Source: Dallia pectoralis (taxonomy: Eukaryota; Chordata; Actinopteri; Esociformes; Umbridae). From it: DNA of 64,000 nt. The position numbers and the translations under genes were made by a program. The DNA lies in contig CM055728.1 of the NCBI GenBank assembly GCA_029465975.1, positions 20,579,133 to 20,643,132 on the forward strand, in the 5' to 3' direction. Under the pieces are notes generated by a model. It was not told the origin of the DNA. It did no database searches and was given only the letters and a program-made list of their open reading frames with translations. Of this stretch, positions 1-12,600 are shown in pieces. Each line of letters opens with the position of its first letter. Position 1 is the first letter of the stretch.

Positions 1-540
1 GCCCGAGCGGCACGAGGAGAAGCTTGGGCACAGAAAGAAGTGAATGTATAGCATCAAGATTGAGGCAGAGAAGGTAGCGATATCCCTAAAAATGAGGACA
101 AAAACATGCACCAGGGAAAGGGAGAGAAACTATGGATTAGTTTCACACTTAAATGTAGACTTGTGTGACCTGCATTGGAATTGGGATTTGTCATATTAGG
201 TCGCAAATGTGAAAATCAATAATTGTTCATTTTAATGCATAACTGGAGAATGTCTACTTGTTACTTGGATATCAATCTCATGATAAAAAATTTAATGTCT
301 ACTACTGTAATGAAAATATGTCCGCGATGATTAAGGAATCAAACTATTTAAGAACATTATTTGGATTTATCGTATGTTGTAGTTTAGTTCCTTTTTGTTG
401 TATTCTCTATATTTTATATGTTTCTTTTACCGTTGATTCTTTTAAAATAAAAACTATACAAAAAATGTATGATTATACAAAAATAAATATGTTTGTATGC
501 ATGTATGCATGTATGTATGAGATTATGTATGTATGTATGT
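1..540. other. Gene-free window start; nothing identified
   Basis: AT-rich non-coding DNA. The only structure I see is a short degenerate ATGT/GTAT simple repeat around 490-540, which makes a small spurious reading frame. No gene or recognisable element. Confidence 0.5.
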
Positions 541-542
541 AC

Positions 543-740
543 AGAAAAAGTCGACACATCTCTCAGGTTTTTGTGATGTGAAAAAAATATGAGAACGATA
601 AATCATGACAGAGTTATTTTTACCTTTAATGTGACCTATAACGTAAACAATTCAATTGAAAAAACAAACTGAAATCGTCAAGGGGGAAAAATATAAAATA
701 AAACCTTCCACTAACCTGGTTGTATGTATGTATGTTTTGG
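543..740. mobile_element. Degenerate copy of a short MITE (same family as 49.13 kb)
   Basis: Shares with the better preserved element at 49,132-49,307 the order of blocks: a GTC-ACAC start, CAGGTTTTTGTGATG, then AATGTGACCTATAA, AATTCAATT, AAACAAACT and TAACCTGGTT. The 3' end has decayed into a TATG simple repeat, so terminal inverted repeats are not clear here. Non-coding; family assignment rests only on the similarity between the two copies in this window. Confidence 0.6.
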
Positions 741-964
741 TACTGATTGTTAAGACTGTTGATTAACTGTGCACAGAGCTGCCTCTCACAGGGATGGACT
801 GTCTAAAAAGGAGCATAAGACATGAAGAACATGGTGCCAGGCTTGTATTAGGGGGTACTTGTATCTGTTTTGTAGTTTGTGTGGTGCTAATGATTAGAAA
901 TGTTAATGACATGTAGCATGATTATACGCAGTTGATATTCTTTGCTCTGACTGTATATAATCTC

Positions 965-1240
965 TCCACCTAGTCCTGGGTCTTCCGAGGTCTCCTCCCA
1001 GCTGGACGTGCCTGGAACACCTCTCTAGGGAGGCGCCCGTGTGGCATTTTTACTAAATGCCCGAACCACCTCAACTGTCTCCTTTCTACGCAAAGGAGCA
1101 GCGGCTCTACTCAGAGTTCCTCTCGGATGACTGAGCCTCTCACCCTATCTTTAAGGGAGAGGCCAGCCACCCTTCTGAGAAAACCCATTTCGGCCGCTTG
1201 TACCCGCAATCTTGTTATTTCGGTCATGACCCAGTCTTCT
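965..1240 (-). pseudogene. LINE (RTE/Rex-like) reverse transcriptase 3'-end relic
   Basis: Read on the minus strand, this stretch encodes a decayed C-terminal part of a LINE reverse transcriptase that is abundant in fish genomes. Recognisable blocks are RVQAAEMGFLRRVAGLSLKD, VEPLLLCVERRQLRWFGHL and PREVFQARPAGRRPRKTQD. One in-frame stop separates the first two blocks, and there is no endonuclease or upstream RT core, so this is a truncated dead copy. Assignment to the RTE/Rex class is from memory of the family; a different non-LTR clade is possible. Confidence 0.65.
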
Positions 1241-1682
1241 GCCTCCTTTTATGTATTTTTGTATATTTAAATTGTAAATTACTTGTATTGTAATTAAATA
1301 AATTGTCTCATGCCAGTACTTTATACATATAATGAGTATGTTTTTGTAATTATAAGATAGATTTTCCCTACTTCATTTTGTGCTTTGGATTTCACTCAGC
1401 CTTGCCGTGTTTTAATTTATCCACTATGATAATGTGCAACTTTCCAAAATCAAGAGGAACAAGTTCATGATTCCACTCTCTGCCTTTCCAGTGACTAAAT
1501 ATGCAGTGCAGTATGAAAAGTGTCTAAACAGGATGTCCACTCTCAACAGCAGCTCACAGCAATACAGTTGTTCCACTCAGGGTCAAACAACATGTATGTT
1601 TTAAGTACTAGCATGAGGATGTTTATATTATGGAAAACAGTTATAGTATAAAACATCCACAAAATCCTTCAAGTGTTCATTT

Positions 1683-2060
1683 TACAACCATTCAAAAGTT
1701 TGGACAAAATAAAAATGTCCTTGTTTTCCATGACAACATACATAAAAAAGTTAAAGAGTTAAAATAAGACATATAGCAAATATGATGAATAATAATGGGT
1801 AAGGTTATAAATAAAGATTTTTTAATAAATTGTGTCCTTCTAATTTAGCTTTTGTCAAATAATACTTCATTTGAAGCAGTTACAGCCTTTCAGATCTTTG
1901 GCATTCTAGATGTTCATTTGTTGAGATAATCTGAAGCGATCTCCCTCCCCATACTTCCTGGCCCGATGGGCACCTCTTACGTTCAAAAAAGCAAGCTGCT
2001 CCCACAATGATTCAATACGGTTGAGATCCGATGACTGTGCTAGTCACCCCCTTATGTACT
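1683..2060 (-). mobile_element. Truncated Tc1-like transposon relic
   Basis: The left side starts with a fish Tc1-type terminal sequence (ACCATTCAAAAGTTTGGAC) followed by ATGTCCTTGTTTTCCATGACA. Further in, the minus strand retains the C-terminal transposase region in decayed form, including remains of the SPDLN-IE-LWEQL block at about 1,990-2,045. The other terminus and most of the transposase are missing. Non-functional. Confidence 0.65.
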
Positions 2061-3529
2061 TGTCTGAACTTTTAACCCCATACATTCCAACATGTGACCT
2101 TCGTTCCTCTGAAACGATTTTGCGTGCCTAACCCTAGAAGCGCTGAGGCATTGACACCAACCCATTTGCCGTGGTGTCATTTCACCCGTGCATGTTTTGA
2201 ATGGGAGGATTTTGCTGACACACTATTACCAGTAGATGGGGCATTTTTTTTGTCTTTGCGTCAGAAGGACCACGCAGTTGTAAAATTACGGTAGCGGCTT
2301 TAAGTGAAACCAAAATGCAAATGAATATTGATGGCCAAAGTGTCCACTGTCATTTAATAATTGCACATAAATATAGGCCTTTATGGTATTATATTATAAC
2401 ATTTATTATTTTAAAACCAAATTAATCTCAAAATATTTTTGAAAATATTGACCGAAAAGTCAATTGTCCATTATAAAAACACTGAAGTAATGAATTTTAT
2501 AGTTAACGGTAAAATAATTGTAACCAAAAAATAATTTCAAGGGATTTTTGTTGAATCACTTTCAACTGTCTGATTTATTGTGCTCAATGCATACGTTTCT
2601 CATCTCTAAAGTATTCCATTCATGCGACGCACAATGTTATACTAACACACATAGTATTTGTAAATTAATTTGGTTTCATTTAAAACAATTAGTGTGCTTT
2701 CGAGGGAAAAATTTTTAATGCCCATACACAATGCAAATTGGAATCGCTGTTTGAGGTTTCATACATTTTTTCATTAAAAGAGCGCAGTTTGTCAGTGAGG
2801 GCGGATCAGCACACCTCCAGTAGTTTTGCCAAAGGTGCACCAAACATAAGGTCACTAAAAAGTATTTCATTAATTAAATTCCTCTAATACAAAATTATGC
2901 CTGTTTTCCTGTGTTTATTGCGACATGTAAATAGTCAAGCTGAGAATAAAATATGTTTAGTCTGCTTCTTCCTTGTATAGTTCTAGTCCTGTTGATTAAA
3001 GAAATCGACTCTATTCAAGTGCCATCCAAAGGGTATGGCATGGCGTTGCAAATGGAGTGAAATCAATATCATGGAAATTATATCCAATAACCTGAAATAA
3101 CTTTTTTTCTGATGCCTACAGATTAGAAATTAAAAATGTTATATAACAGGTTCCTGCTTTTCAAACTGATAGACCGTGTCTGTATAGGGACAGTTCTGGT
3201 GCATATAGTCTCATACCAAGAGACAGAGCTTCTCCCCCAACAGTCACTCGCCTAAACAGACACATGCATACTCAGTGTAAATATTTATGTACAGTTCCCG
3301 GAATGATTACCAAAAAAGGCTATGTAAAAAAACGTTATTGTTGTTTGTCACACTGTGACCCTCAAAATGAAATAAATCTCAACTGTCTCCGTCATCCGTC
3401 TCCGTCATTTGTCTCGTCTCCTTCATCGTTTTTTTATGAGTGTCCCTTTCACTATTTATACTTAATGCCAGTCCATCAGTATGCATCAACTTGTAGCCTC
3501 CTGACACTCACTTTAGACACTTGCAATTA
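2061..3529. other. Gene-free DNA; possible piggyBac-like end at about 2,126
   Basis: No coding exon identified. At 2,126-2,140 the motif CCTAGAAGCGC occurs; a closely similar CACTAGAAGCGCCAA next to a TTAAC lies at 19,133-19,150. This could be the end of a piggyBac-type MITE family (TTAA target), but I cannot find matching opposite ends, so this is only a suggestion. The rest is AT-rich sequence without recognisable features. Confidence 0.3.
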
Positions 3530-3532
3530 TAT

Positions 3533-3865
3533 ATCCCCCGCTACTAAACCATCCTGGACTAGCATATACTATTAAACCATCATCACCATTAAACCACTAC
3601 TAAACCATCCTGGACTAGCATTAAACCATCTTCATCATTAAACCACTACTAAACCATCCTGGACTAGCATATACTATTAAACCATCATCACCATTAAACC
3701 ACTACTAAACCATCCTGGACTAGCATTAAACCATCTTCACCATTAAACCACTACTAAACCATCCTGGACTAGCATTAAACCATCTTCACCATTAAACCAC
3801 TACTAAACCATACATAGCATATTAAACCATCATCACCATTAAACCACTACTAAACCATCCTGGAG
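3533..3865. repeat. Minisatellite, about 48-60 bp unit
   Basis: Tandem array built from ATTAAACCACTACTAAACCA plus CCTGGACTAGCAT blocks, about six copies of slightly varying length. Some copies carry an extra ATATACTATTAAACCATCATC segment, so it is a two-variant higher-order repeat. Non-coding. Confidence 0.85.
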
Positions 3866-6800
3866 ACAAAGCTAGCATTACAAATTCTATGTTCATCAAA
3901 AGGGAAAAGTGTTTGGGACGCCTCCAGCACCATGAGGAGCTTACATTTTTCTGACCTTTTCCAAGGTAACTAGAAGTAGACGCATTTTAAAGTGAGAAGT
4001 GACTGATTGGTTGTCCAACATTCTCACTCTACCCAGATTGTGAAACCTTATTATGTTATGTTGAACAAACCGCATACAAATACTCCAATACCATCATTAC
4101 GAGGCAAGAAGACCCTTTCGTTGTGTAGTGTCTAACCTGGCTGTGTCTTTGACTGACAGAAATAAGTAAAATGGTTCTGGTCTGAATTAAGAACCGAGGT
4201 CTCTGAGGAAAGTATTTATTTCCATTCCTTTTTTGTCTCCAGCCAGCACTAACTTTGACCTTGTTTTTTCCTTTTTAAATAACTTTCAATTATTCCTCTG
4301 AGACAACAAACGCTGTTGACGTTTGCGATTGCCAATTTTCCACCCACGCATTGAAAGCATCTGTTTCCCATTTGAAAAGTGAAGATAATCACAATTTCAT
4401 GTAAATAATTTCCTAGATGCATTCTCACGATCCCGGAGAGCAATGCGTCTATTTTGGTTGTTTAGAGGCACATTCGATCACGTCTCTTTAGCTGCAAAAT
4501 GTTGTCTCTTACCACATGACAGTAGTACTTCAGCTTAGAGACCACTACTACACATAATAACAAAAACATATTTTGCTTAGTGTAGGTCAGGATGTCATAG
4601 CTCCCTGATTATAAATGGCCTGTTTATTTGTATTTTAAAGGGGCTGCAGAGAGCCTCTCCAAGTCTCAGGCAGGACGAAGTAGAATGAGTTCTCTCTTCC
4701 TCTGGCACTTCCCTTCTGCTCTCCCAACAGTCACAGGTTAAAAATAGGCCATTGTTACAGCCACGCAATGGCCCAATGTTCAATTACAACAGTAACATCT
4801 GTTCCTTGGACATGGGCAATGCAAGCATGACCAAAGCAGATCAGTCAAGACAACCATCTTGAGTACGGGTCATTAAAAGAGTATAACCTGATTCAGGGAC
4901 TGAATTGGTGGTAGCCAAGCTGTCTCAACACTTTGCATTTACCAACCATCTTACTAATAGGTTAGCCTAATAGGTTAGCCACACAAAAGAAAGAATAGAT
5001 TAGAATACTTTCTTTCAGAAATAGCCAAGTCGCTGCTATCGCATTTTCTGTGCTTCACGTTTACCGTTTTTCTCAGTGCATCAAAGAGTGGAGAATCAGA
5101 GACCAAAATGGTGAAACACTCTGTTTGCATCAATATTGCATTTTCAGATCATGTGGTAAACACATTTATGTGATGCAGAAGCTGTTTTACTCAATAATTT
5201 ACTTTGTATAATGGGACCTGTATTAATTCCACATCACAGTGCTATTGTGGTTGTTTTAAGCTTCTAGTGCCCAGCAGGACATGTCACTTAACTATCCAAG
5301 TTAAAGAAACCTGAGGAAAATACTGGTAACCAATTTCTAAGCTGTAGACCCGATGCTATTTATCACTATACGTTGTTGCCAATGCTTGAGATCTGATTCA
5401 AATCAAGGTATTGTTAGACTTTTGAAGGTATGCTAGAAGTTATGATGTCAAGAAAAATAGCTCCAAACTACTTATCTATATACAACCAACACGTGGTAGT
5501 AGAGTTAGTTTTTGAAACCTAATTTCGTTCTCCCCTATTTTGTGTTGTCCAATACATAATTAAGGTGCTGTTTCGTCATAGTAACTCCTAGCAGACATGG
5601 TAAAGTTTATGTAAAGATGTGTCCTCCAAGGCATAACCAAATGCATACTGCAATCCTTACGTGTCAGAAAAAAACACACTATCCAGCCTTTAGTTTTCAC
5701 TGTGATCTATTGAGAAATACTACACTGCGAGCAAACGTGCCAATTAACCTTTTAGCATAACCATTAACATCCTTGGCATTAACGGTTAGTCAGACCAATA
5801 ACAACTTGGACATAATTCCATACCGTGTCAGTCATCAGTGAGTGCATCACATTACCAGCTCTTTTTACATCTCTTAGATCTCTGTGCGAATGGTTAATAT
5901 ATATACATCTGCAACTACTTGTGATATCAATCAAAAAAGGAAACCGTCGGGATATATTTCTTTAAAATCGATTAGACTCAAGATTAGCATGACTGCTATC
6001 GTGTTATTGCGCGTTTAAAAAGTGCTGCCTTCTTAGATGAGCATAGAGCAGAAACATCCTTATACTTTATTCCTGGGGTGCTTAGTTATCATTCAAATCA
6101 AACCCGTCCTGTTCGGAAAGACATATAAACACACTAACTATGTTGTTTGACTGGTAATTAACTTGGGCTTTACATCAAACAAGTGCTGATTCTGGCGATG
6201 GTACAATTGTTTTGGAGCCAATGGGATGTTTTTAGTTGCTTCCCAAATACTTTTTTTTACTTAAATGGAGCCAGACTATAATTCATACGTCACTGCCCTC
6301 CACTGTAGCCGCTTAGTGTCCCACGTGAAATAGATTGTAACAGTTAAGATTTCCCCCTTAATTCACCAATATAAATGTTATACTTCTGACAAAAATCAGG
6401 CTCAAATGACGTTCATGCTAAAACTTTCATAGTCAAAATAAGCTCCTAAACAAAACTTTATGGCACAATGTGTAAAAGGTAATCACTGACTGTCAGTTTC
6501 TTGTTTTTGTAGTCAGAGACAATTAAATCAGCTTTATCTTCATTTTGTTGCAAGTGAATAGTAAATTTTTTTGAGAATGGGGTAGAGAAAAATTATTGTC
6601 TAGCGCCGCTCTTTTTGTGCTACTGTCGTTGACGTTATCCACATGAATATTGAAATCACCAGTTATAATTAGACATGCAGTCAGTGTGACAAATGGACAA
6701 TAGTTCTAGTTATCAAAGAAATCTGCTGATTGTTTTGATGGCCTGTAAATAGTTAAGTGCAGAAACGGGAAGTCCATTTCAATACAGCTGATACATATAC

Positions 6801-7019
6801 AGAAGATGAAAAATCTAATAAGCAGATACTCCACACTACTTTCCTGCCAGCTATAACAGCATCCAGATTTGACCATTAGTCAAAATTTGAATTTGGCTTG
6901 TTTGATAGGGCTTAATATCATAGTCGTTTCTTTTCTTAATGTGAAATTTTGATCAAATTGTTATAATGTTCTTATAGCAGGTTTGCTACGCTGAGTTCTA
7001 TTAATTGTTTTTTTTAGTT
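3866..7019. other. Gene-free stretch, nothing recognised
   Basis: About 3.1 kb of AT-rich DNA with no exon-like reading frame, splice-flanked conserved peptide, RNA gene or clear repeat that I can support. Confidence 0.4.
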
Positions 7020-7759
7020 CTAACTGAGGAAGGATAAGATAACAAGTTGGACACACAGGCTGGTGCGATTCTTGCTTTCAGAAATAAAGGCTAGTCCATG
7101 CGAGAAATTGCCAAGAAATTTAAGTAGTGAACGCTGTGCACAACTCCCATCACAGAATAGCGCAAACTGTTACAAAGAAGAGTGGGAGGCCCCAGTGCTG
7201 AGCAAAAAGACAAATACAGAATCAGAGTCTAGTTTGAAAAACAAACAACTCTGCGCTGCAAATTGCCATAAAAGCGTTCAAGTAGAAAGTCGGCTATCAC
7301 TCTTTTTGCATCGCCATGCCATACCCTGTGGACAACACTTGACTGGGGCCAGTTTCCTGCTACAACAGAACGATTTAGGGAAAAAGCTGTCAGTGGGCAT
7401 TCCGTCTATAATAGACTGGCCAGCCCAGTCACCAGTTCGCAACCTTATTGAGCTGTTGTGGGAGCTGCTTGACAATATGGTACATATAAAGTTTCAATCC
7501 AACTTGTGGTTGGTGCTTCAGAAAGCATGGGGTGACCACTCTTCAGATAGCCTCAACAAATTGATAACTAAAATGCCAAAGGTTTGCAGGGCTATATTTG
7601 TTGGAAATGGAGGAATTTTTGGCAAAATCAAGGTTGAAGAAGAAAATTATTATTTCTATTAAAATAAAAATCATAATTTCTAACCTAGTCATTCACTATA
7701 CTTCCTATTCATTTTGCTACATTTCTAAACGACCCCAAACTTTTCAACAGTAGTGTATA
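7020..7759 (+). pseudogene. Tc1-like transposase relic, internally deleted
   Basis: The plus-strand frame from about 7,063 to 7,662 is a Tc1-family transposase remnant. It begins inside the N-terminal helix-turn-helix (block SPCEKLPRNL, equivalent to SMREIAKKL of intact copies). It jumps after about 70 codons over the central catalytic part and resumes at LSLFLHRHAIPCGQHLTGAS, then has a decayed IDWPAQSPVRNLIELLWELL, equivalent to the DE region. The first catalytic aspartate region is deleted. At 7,686-7,757 the 3' terminal sequence, reading CTATACTTCCTATTCATTTT and then CCCCAAACTTTTCAACAGTA, matches the typical right end. Dead element. Confidence 0.8.
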
Positions 7760-8340
7760 TTATGGACTTATTTTCCCACAGCTGGATCCCAAAATAGCTT
7801 TCCAAGCATGGAGCAATGCCCCACCAAGTGTGAGTGAGTGAGTGAGTGAAAAGCGAGACGGGAATAGGCTAAGAGCATGAGAGAGCATCATTCTGAGGGA
7901 ACTAGAACATTTAGGAAAAAAAACGTTAGAGAAAGCTCATACACACAGTTTTGAAATGCTCCCAAACCCATTATTTAAACTCCTTTCACTAATCAGTGAC
8001 AGTATACCTGGGAGCAGTAAATATGAAAAACGTTAAAATTTTTATTGTACTGACTTTTTCGCCAACCATTTTCCACCTTATTTGGATAAATTACTTAAAA
8101 AGCATACTTATGCATGCCTTTGCCAATATAATGCCATGCATCTCAGACATTACAATGCATGACACTGCCAGTTTGTATACTATTACTAAATTAATCTACA
8201 GGTAACATTATCTCCTGCTCTCCTGTTCTTCTTATTTAACATTTGACAGGTTATTTAGGCACAAGGTCACGGCAAGATAGTGAAAGAGTTTTAGACTAAA
8301 GTAGCAGGCACACCTATTTATACCTCTTAACAGCTGACTG
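7760..8340. other. Gene-free stretch, nothing recognised
   Basis: Contains a short GTGA microsatellite near 7,830-7,850; otherwise no feature. Confidence 0.4.
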
Positions 8341-8354
8341 GCAGGGCCAGCATG

Positions 8355-8945
8355 GTCTGGGGCAGACATGTTCTGCAGTTCTGGGGCAGACGTGTTCGGC
8401 AGTTCTGGGGCAGACGTGTTCTGCAGTTCTGGGGCAGACGTGTTCTGCAGTTCTGGGGCAGACGTGTTCTGCAGTTCTGGGGCAGGCGTGTTCTGCAGTT
8501 CTGGGGCAGGCGTGTTCTGCAGTTCTGGGGCAGGCGTGTTCTGCAGTTCTGGGGCAGGCGTGTTCTGCAGTTCTGGGGCAGGCGTGTTCTGCAGTTCTGG
8601 GGCAGGCGTGTTCTGCAGTTCTGGGGCAGGCGTGTTCTGCAGTTCTGGGGCAGGCGTGTTCTGCAGTTCTGGGGCAGGCGTGTTCTGCAGTTCTGGGGCA
8701 GGCGTGTTCTGCAGTTCTGGGGCAGGCGTGTTCTACAGTTCTGGGGCAGACTTGTTCTACAGTTCTGGGGCAGACTTGTTCTACAGTTCTGGGGCAGACT
8801 TGTTCTACAGTTCTGGGGCAGACTTGTTCTACAGTTCTGGGGCAGACTTGTTCTACAGTTCTGGGGCAGACTTGTTCTACAGTTCTGGGGCAGACTTGTT
8901 CTACAGTTCTGGGGCAGACCTGTTCTACAGTTCTGGGGCAGCTCA
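8355..8945. repeat. 24-bp minisatellite, about 24 copies
   Basis: Head-to-tail array with consensus TTCTGGGGCAGRCGTGTTCT plus GCAG. Because the unit is 24 bp (a multiple of 3) and lacks stop codons in several frames, four overlapping reading frames of about 205-211 codons stay open on both strands; none looks like a gene. Variants are arranged in blocks: GCAGACGTG units first (to about 8,480), then a long GCAGGCGTG block (to about 8,735), then GCAGACTTG/TTCTAC units (to the end). This indicates segmental spread of variants. Confidence 0.95.
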
Positions 8946-11900
8946 TCAAACCAGCAACACAATATGCATAGGTAGAACAGACTAGGAAACAGTTGTCAGT
9001 TTCTTACTGACATTTAGTTGAAGTAAATTCAAAGTTCAATTGACACAAAACTGTCACGTGCTTTATGGATTAATAAAAGCTAAACATTTAATAACATTTG
9101 TAGGCCTACTTTAATTGCAATTCCATTCCTTGAAAGTAAACGTGTTTGCAATAATGAAGAACCACAGAGACACAAACATTTATATGGCAACTATTGTCAG
9201 GGATTATCACTCAACGTGGTTGGGTCGCGTTAATTACCTGCCCAAATGTGCCTAATACACCCAAATGTGTAGCTAAATATTTCGCATTATTTTGTTTCTA
9301 GGCTATACCCTTACAGACATACACACATACTACATGTTTTAAATAAATGTATTTGAAATAAATAAGTAGTACATGGTCGTATCTCTCCAAAACAAACATT
9401 ACATTTAACATGGCCACATTATAAATATGGTAATATACATACCAGAATTGGTTTGAGAGCTTTTACTCGTTTCCCAATCTTCCCACCTTCACATGTTCCA
9501 GCGTAAATGTCTCAGACTGTGTCCAGTATGCAAAAGAGCAATGCTTTAATATCCGCGGATGTTGAGGGCGGTCCGATAAGGCTCTTTGGGATTTTATTAA
9601 AAACATAAAATGTGATTGTGGGTGTTAAAATAGTATATCCATGATTGGCGATTAAAATTGTTGTTCTGAAATATTGTATAGGCGCTGTCGTGGACACTGC
9701 TGCTGCCACTTAACTGACAGTTGGCAGTCATTCAGGTCACTCGTCTGGTGCCCAGACTTATGCCAGTGTCTGCGTATCCTCGCTCTAAGCTTTCATATAC
9801 ACGCTTCTGCGCATGTGCGGGCCTTCTTGCTGGTCCTTAAATCAGACGTTATTAGTAGAGTAGTTCTCTTAATACATCCATGGTAGAGCGACATCAATTG
9901 CTGCCAGTGTACAGTTCTTTAACTAGGGTGGCTTAAAAAGCTGCCTGTAACGTTATAGATATGTGACATACATAAGTTGGGTGGCTAGTAAAAAGCCCAC
10001 AGTATGGAGATAATTGGCATACGTCCTATTCATATGAATAGGGCAGCTTGAAAAGCTGGCACTGTTTCTGACATACTAATTATTTGTACAGTACAACCCC
10101 CACAACGTTTAAGCTAGATATTTTAGTACCATTTTAAAACCTCTTTAAGATACCTTAAACTTCGAAAGGTCACATATTGTTAGAAAAAAATGAATTTAGA
10201 ATTCCATCCAGAATGGTTTTAAATGTCATTTACAAAAGCCAGACCCTTTTACCATTTTAAAAACAACGAATTTAAAAAGTTTATAACACATTATTCAGAA
10301 ACCAAAGCTACGTTTTGCATATATAACGACCTTTGACCCTGAGCCAAGAATTATTATTTTTGCACATTAGATATTTTCATCTATTTCTAAGTTAACACAA
10401 TCTGAAATCAGAACAAAAACATCGAACAAATCAAAGAGTAATACAAAATATAATGGTATTTTAAATCTTCCATTTCTTACCACATCATTGATACAGCGAA
10501 ACAATTCAACATTTCTCAAATAGCCGTAATGTTGCCCACTTTCCCATAACCCCCCAGAAATATTTCAAATTTTTTGTCTACTTCTGAACTTTTCAAATTT
10601 GATTAAATAACAGAAACCTATTTTACCAAACTCAAAATCCTGCACCCAGAGTGTGACATTGTTGGTTAGAGGTAGAACACTGGCGCAAAGTTTTAAAATA
10701 AAATAATAAACAGTCTTGAAGAAACATTGGATATAGAAACTATGGACCACGAACACTGACATGAAACGATGACCGACAAGGACTGAAACAAAAGGACCAA
10801 ACTATTTACACAGGTAAACAAGGAAAACAAGACAAAGGTGAGAGGAAAACACAGGTGAGCATGGTTGAACTGATTGACTAGTGAAGACAGGAAGAGTAGA
10901 CTAAATAAAGCCATGTGGGGCAACAAATGACCAGGAGAGGGCAGAACAGGGCATGACAAAACCATGCAGAACTGGAACCAGTCCTAGGTTGGAACCGTTA
11001 CACAGAGTAGATAAGAGTAAACCACATCACTTTAAAAACAGTGCCCCAACTATTTCAGTACTGTTTAGACAGAAATGTATAAACCTTAATGCAGCTATAC
11101 CTCCAGGCTCTTTAACCAACTATTGGGCTTACTACTTCTAAAGCTTGTCAACTGTTGTTAATTGTTCAACTGAGCCCGTTTTTTCAACGGGTAAGAAGTG
11201 GGTTACATTTGCTAAGATCAACCAAGTGGATTGTTGGAGGTAGAGTTGTTGATGTAGAGTAAGTAGAGGTAGAGTTGTTGATGTAGAGTAAGTAGAGGAG
11301 GTATTACAGCATAAATATTTGTGACTCCCTGTTGCTTAAGGATATGGTATCTTAACTGTGCATACCGTCTGGTTGGTCTGTAAGTCTGTGATCAACTAAA
11401 AAATCAGAGCTTGGCTTATAGTAGCTCGAGGGTGATGGTGTTTGACATAGAGCATTAATCCAGTATCCTTCCAAATATTTTTGCATTGTCAAGGTTGTTG
11501 AGGTTGTCAGGGTGTTAAACGGTCAAGTGGATGTGTAGGTGTGTGCTAATTTGGTTGTGTAGTTAACCACAGTGGGTTGTGGTTCTTAAATGGGACAGGG
11601 AAAGTAATTAAAAATCTTTCAGTGGACGTCCTTCCTCTATGTGATGAAAAAGGATGGAATGCGTCTTGGGGGAAGTGAGTATGACTTTTTAAATGTCTAA
11701 ACTTATGACTCTTGTGGTGTGGTCAAAATACAGTCATCTAACCACAGCTGCTTTCTCTAGTCTTTGATGGTGGCTGAGTGATACGTTAAAGCATGAAGCT
11801 TTTGCCTAATGGTATGTATAGCATATACCCGAATGATCACAGGTGAAGCAAATTACGTTGATTATCTCCTAACAAGGGTATGTCACAGTCGACATAGTAA

Positions 11901-12239
11901 TATAGAGGGGAACAGTCGATTAATTGATACAAATCGATTCACGAGAGCAACGAAGGCTATCTCTTCTGGTATTAACCAATAGTAAGTTTAATGTGGCACA
12001 AGTCACATAAAATGTTTGGCATGGTTACGGGAGGAATGTGTCACAACACACAGTGCATGGCACCCTGCGATCAGAGTGACCATGATGGTCATGTTTTGGC
12101 TCATTGTACTCCGATTGGTCGCGTTCAGTTTGAATCCCATTTGAAGTATAGTATTTCCATAGAAAAAAACTCAGTCCTTCAGATATATAAAGTCTATACG
12201 AAAGACCAAAAAGAAGTTTTTGGATGACCACCTTGTGTC
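8946..12239. other. Gene-free stretch; possible decayed LTR-like tract at 10.73-10.97 kb
   Basis: No exon recognised. The tract 10,730-10,970 (purine-rich with CACAGGTGAGC and ATAAAGCC-type motifs) resembles the interior of a decayed LTR, but no second copy or target duplication is visible here. At 11,237-11,297 a 31-bp segment (GTAGAGGTAGAGTTGTTGAT...) is tandemly duplicated. The rest is AT-rich. Confidence 0.3.
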
Positions 12240-12244
12240 TTGGG

Positions 12245-12600
12245 TGGAGTCACTGGCTCGCTATAGTTCTCTGTTGTTGTTTCAATTCGAGTAGCTTTGT
12301 GAGCAAAAACGAAACCTCCTAATTGCTGCTTGGGGGTGGAGTCACTGGCTCGCTATAGTTCTCTTTTGTTCGCTCAATTCGAGTAGCTTGTGAGCATAAA
12401 CTAAACATCCCAGTTGCTAACTGTGGGGTAGTGTCACTGGCTCGCTATAGTTCTCCTTTGTTCACTCATTTTGGGTAGCTTGTGAGCAAAAACTAAACCT
12501 CCCATATGCTGCTTGGGGGGCGGATGTCACTGGCTCGCTACAGTTCTCTTTTGTTCCCTCAACTCGAGTGGCTTTATGAGCGAAAACTAAACCTGCCCGA
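12245..12600 (+). repeat. Four tandem 91-94 bp monomers
   Basis: The phrase TCACTGGCTCGCTATAGTTC recurs with starts near 12,250, 12,342, 12,433 and 12,527. Each copy is followed by a CTCAATTCGAGTAGCTT-like block, GTGAGCAAAAAC and a GCTTGGGG end. The array directly precedes the LINE-like body at 12,601-13,361, so it may represent 5' promoter monomers of that element. Confidence 0.85.

Noticed and set aside
1..30. CGGCACGAGG near the first base resembles a cDNA-library adaptor
   Set aside because: A short match that can occur by chance, and the rest of the window is intron-containing genomic DNA.
8314..8985. Four overlapping frames of 205-211 codons on both strands
   Set aside because: All are translations of a 24-bp stop-free minisatellite; no splice context, no homology, several frames equally open.
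10730..10970. Solo LTR
   Set aside because: Some LTR-like motifs but no TG/CA limits, target duplication or second copy; left as a weak remark.
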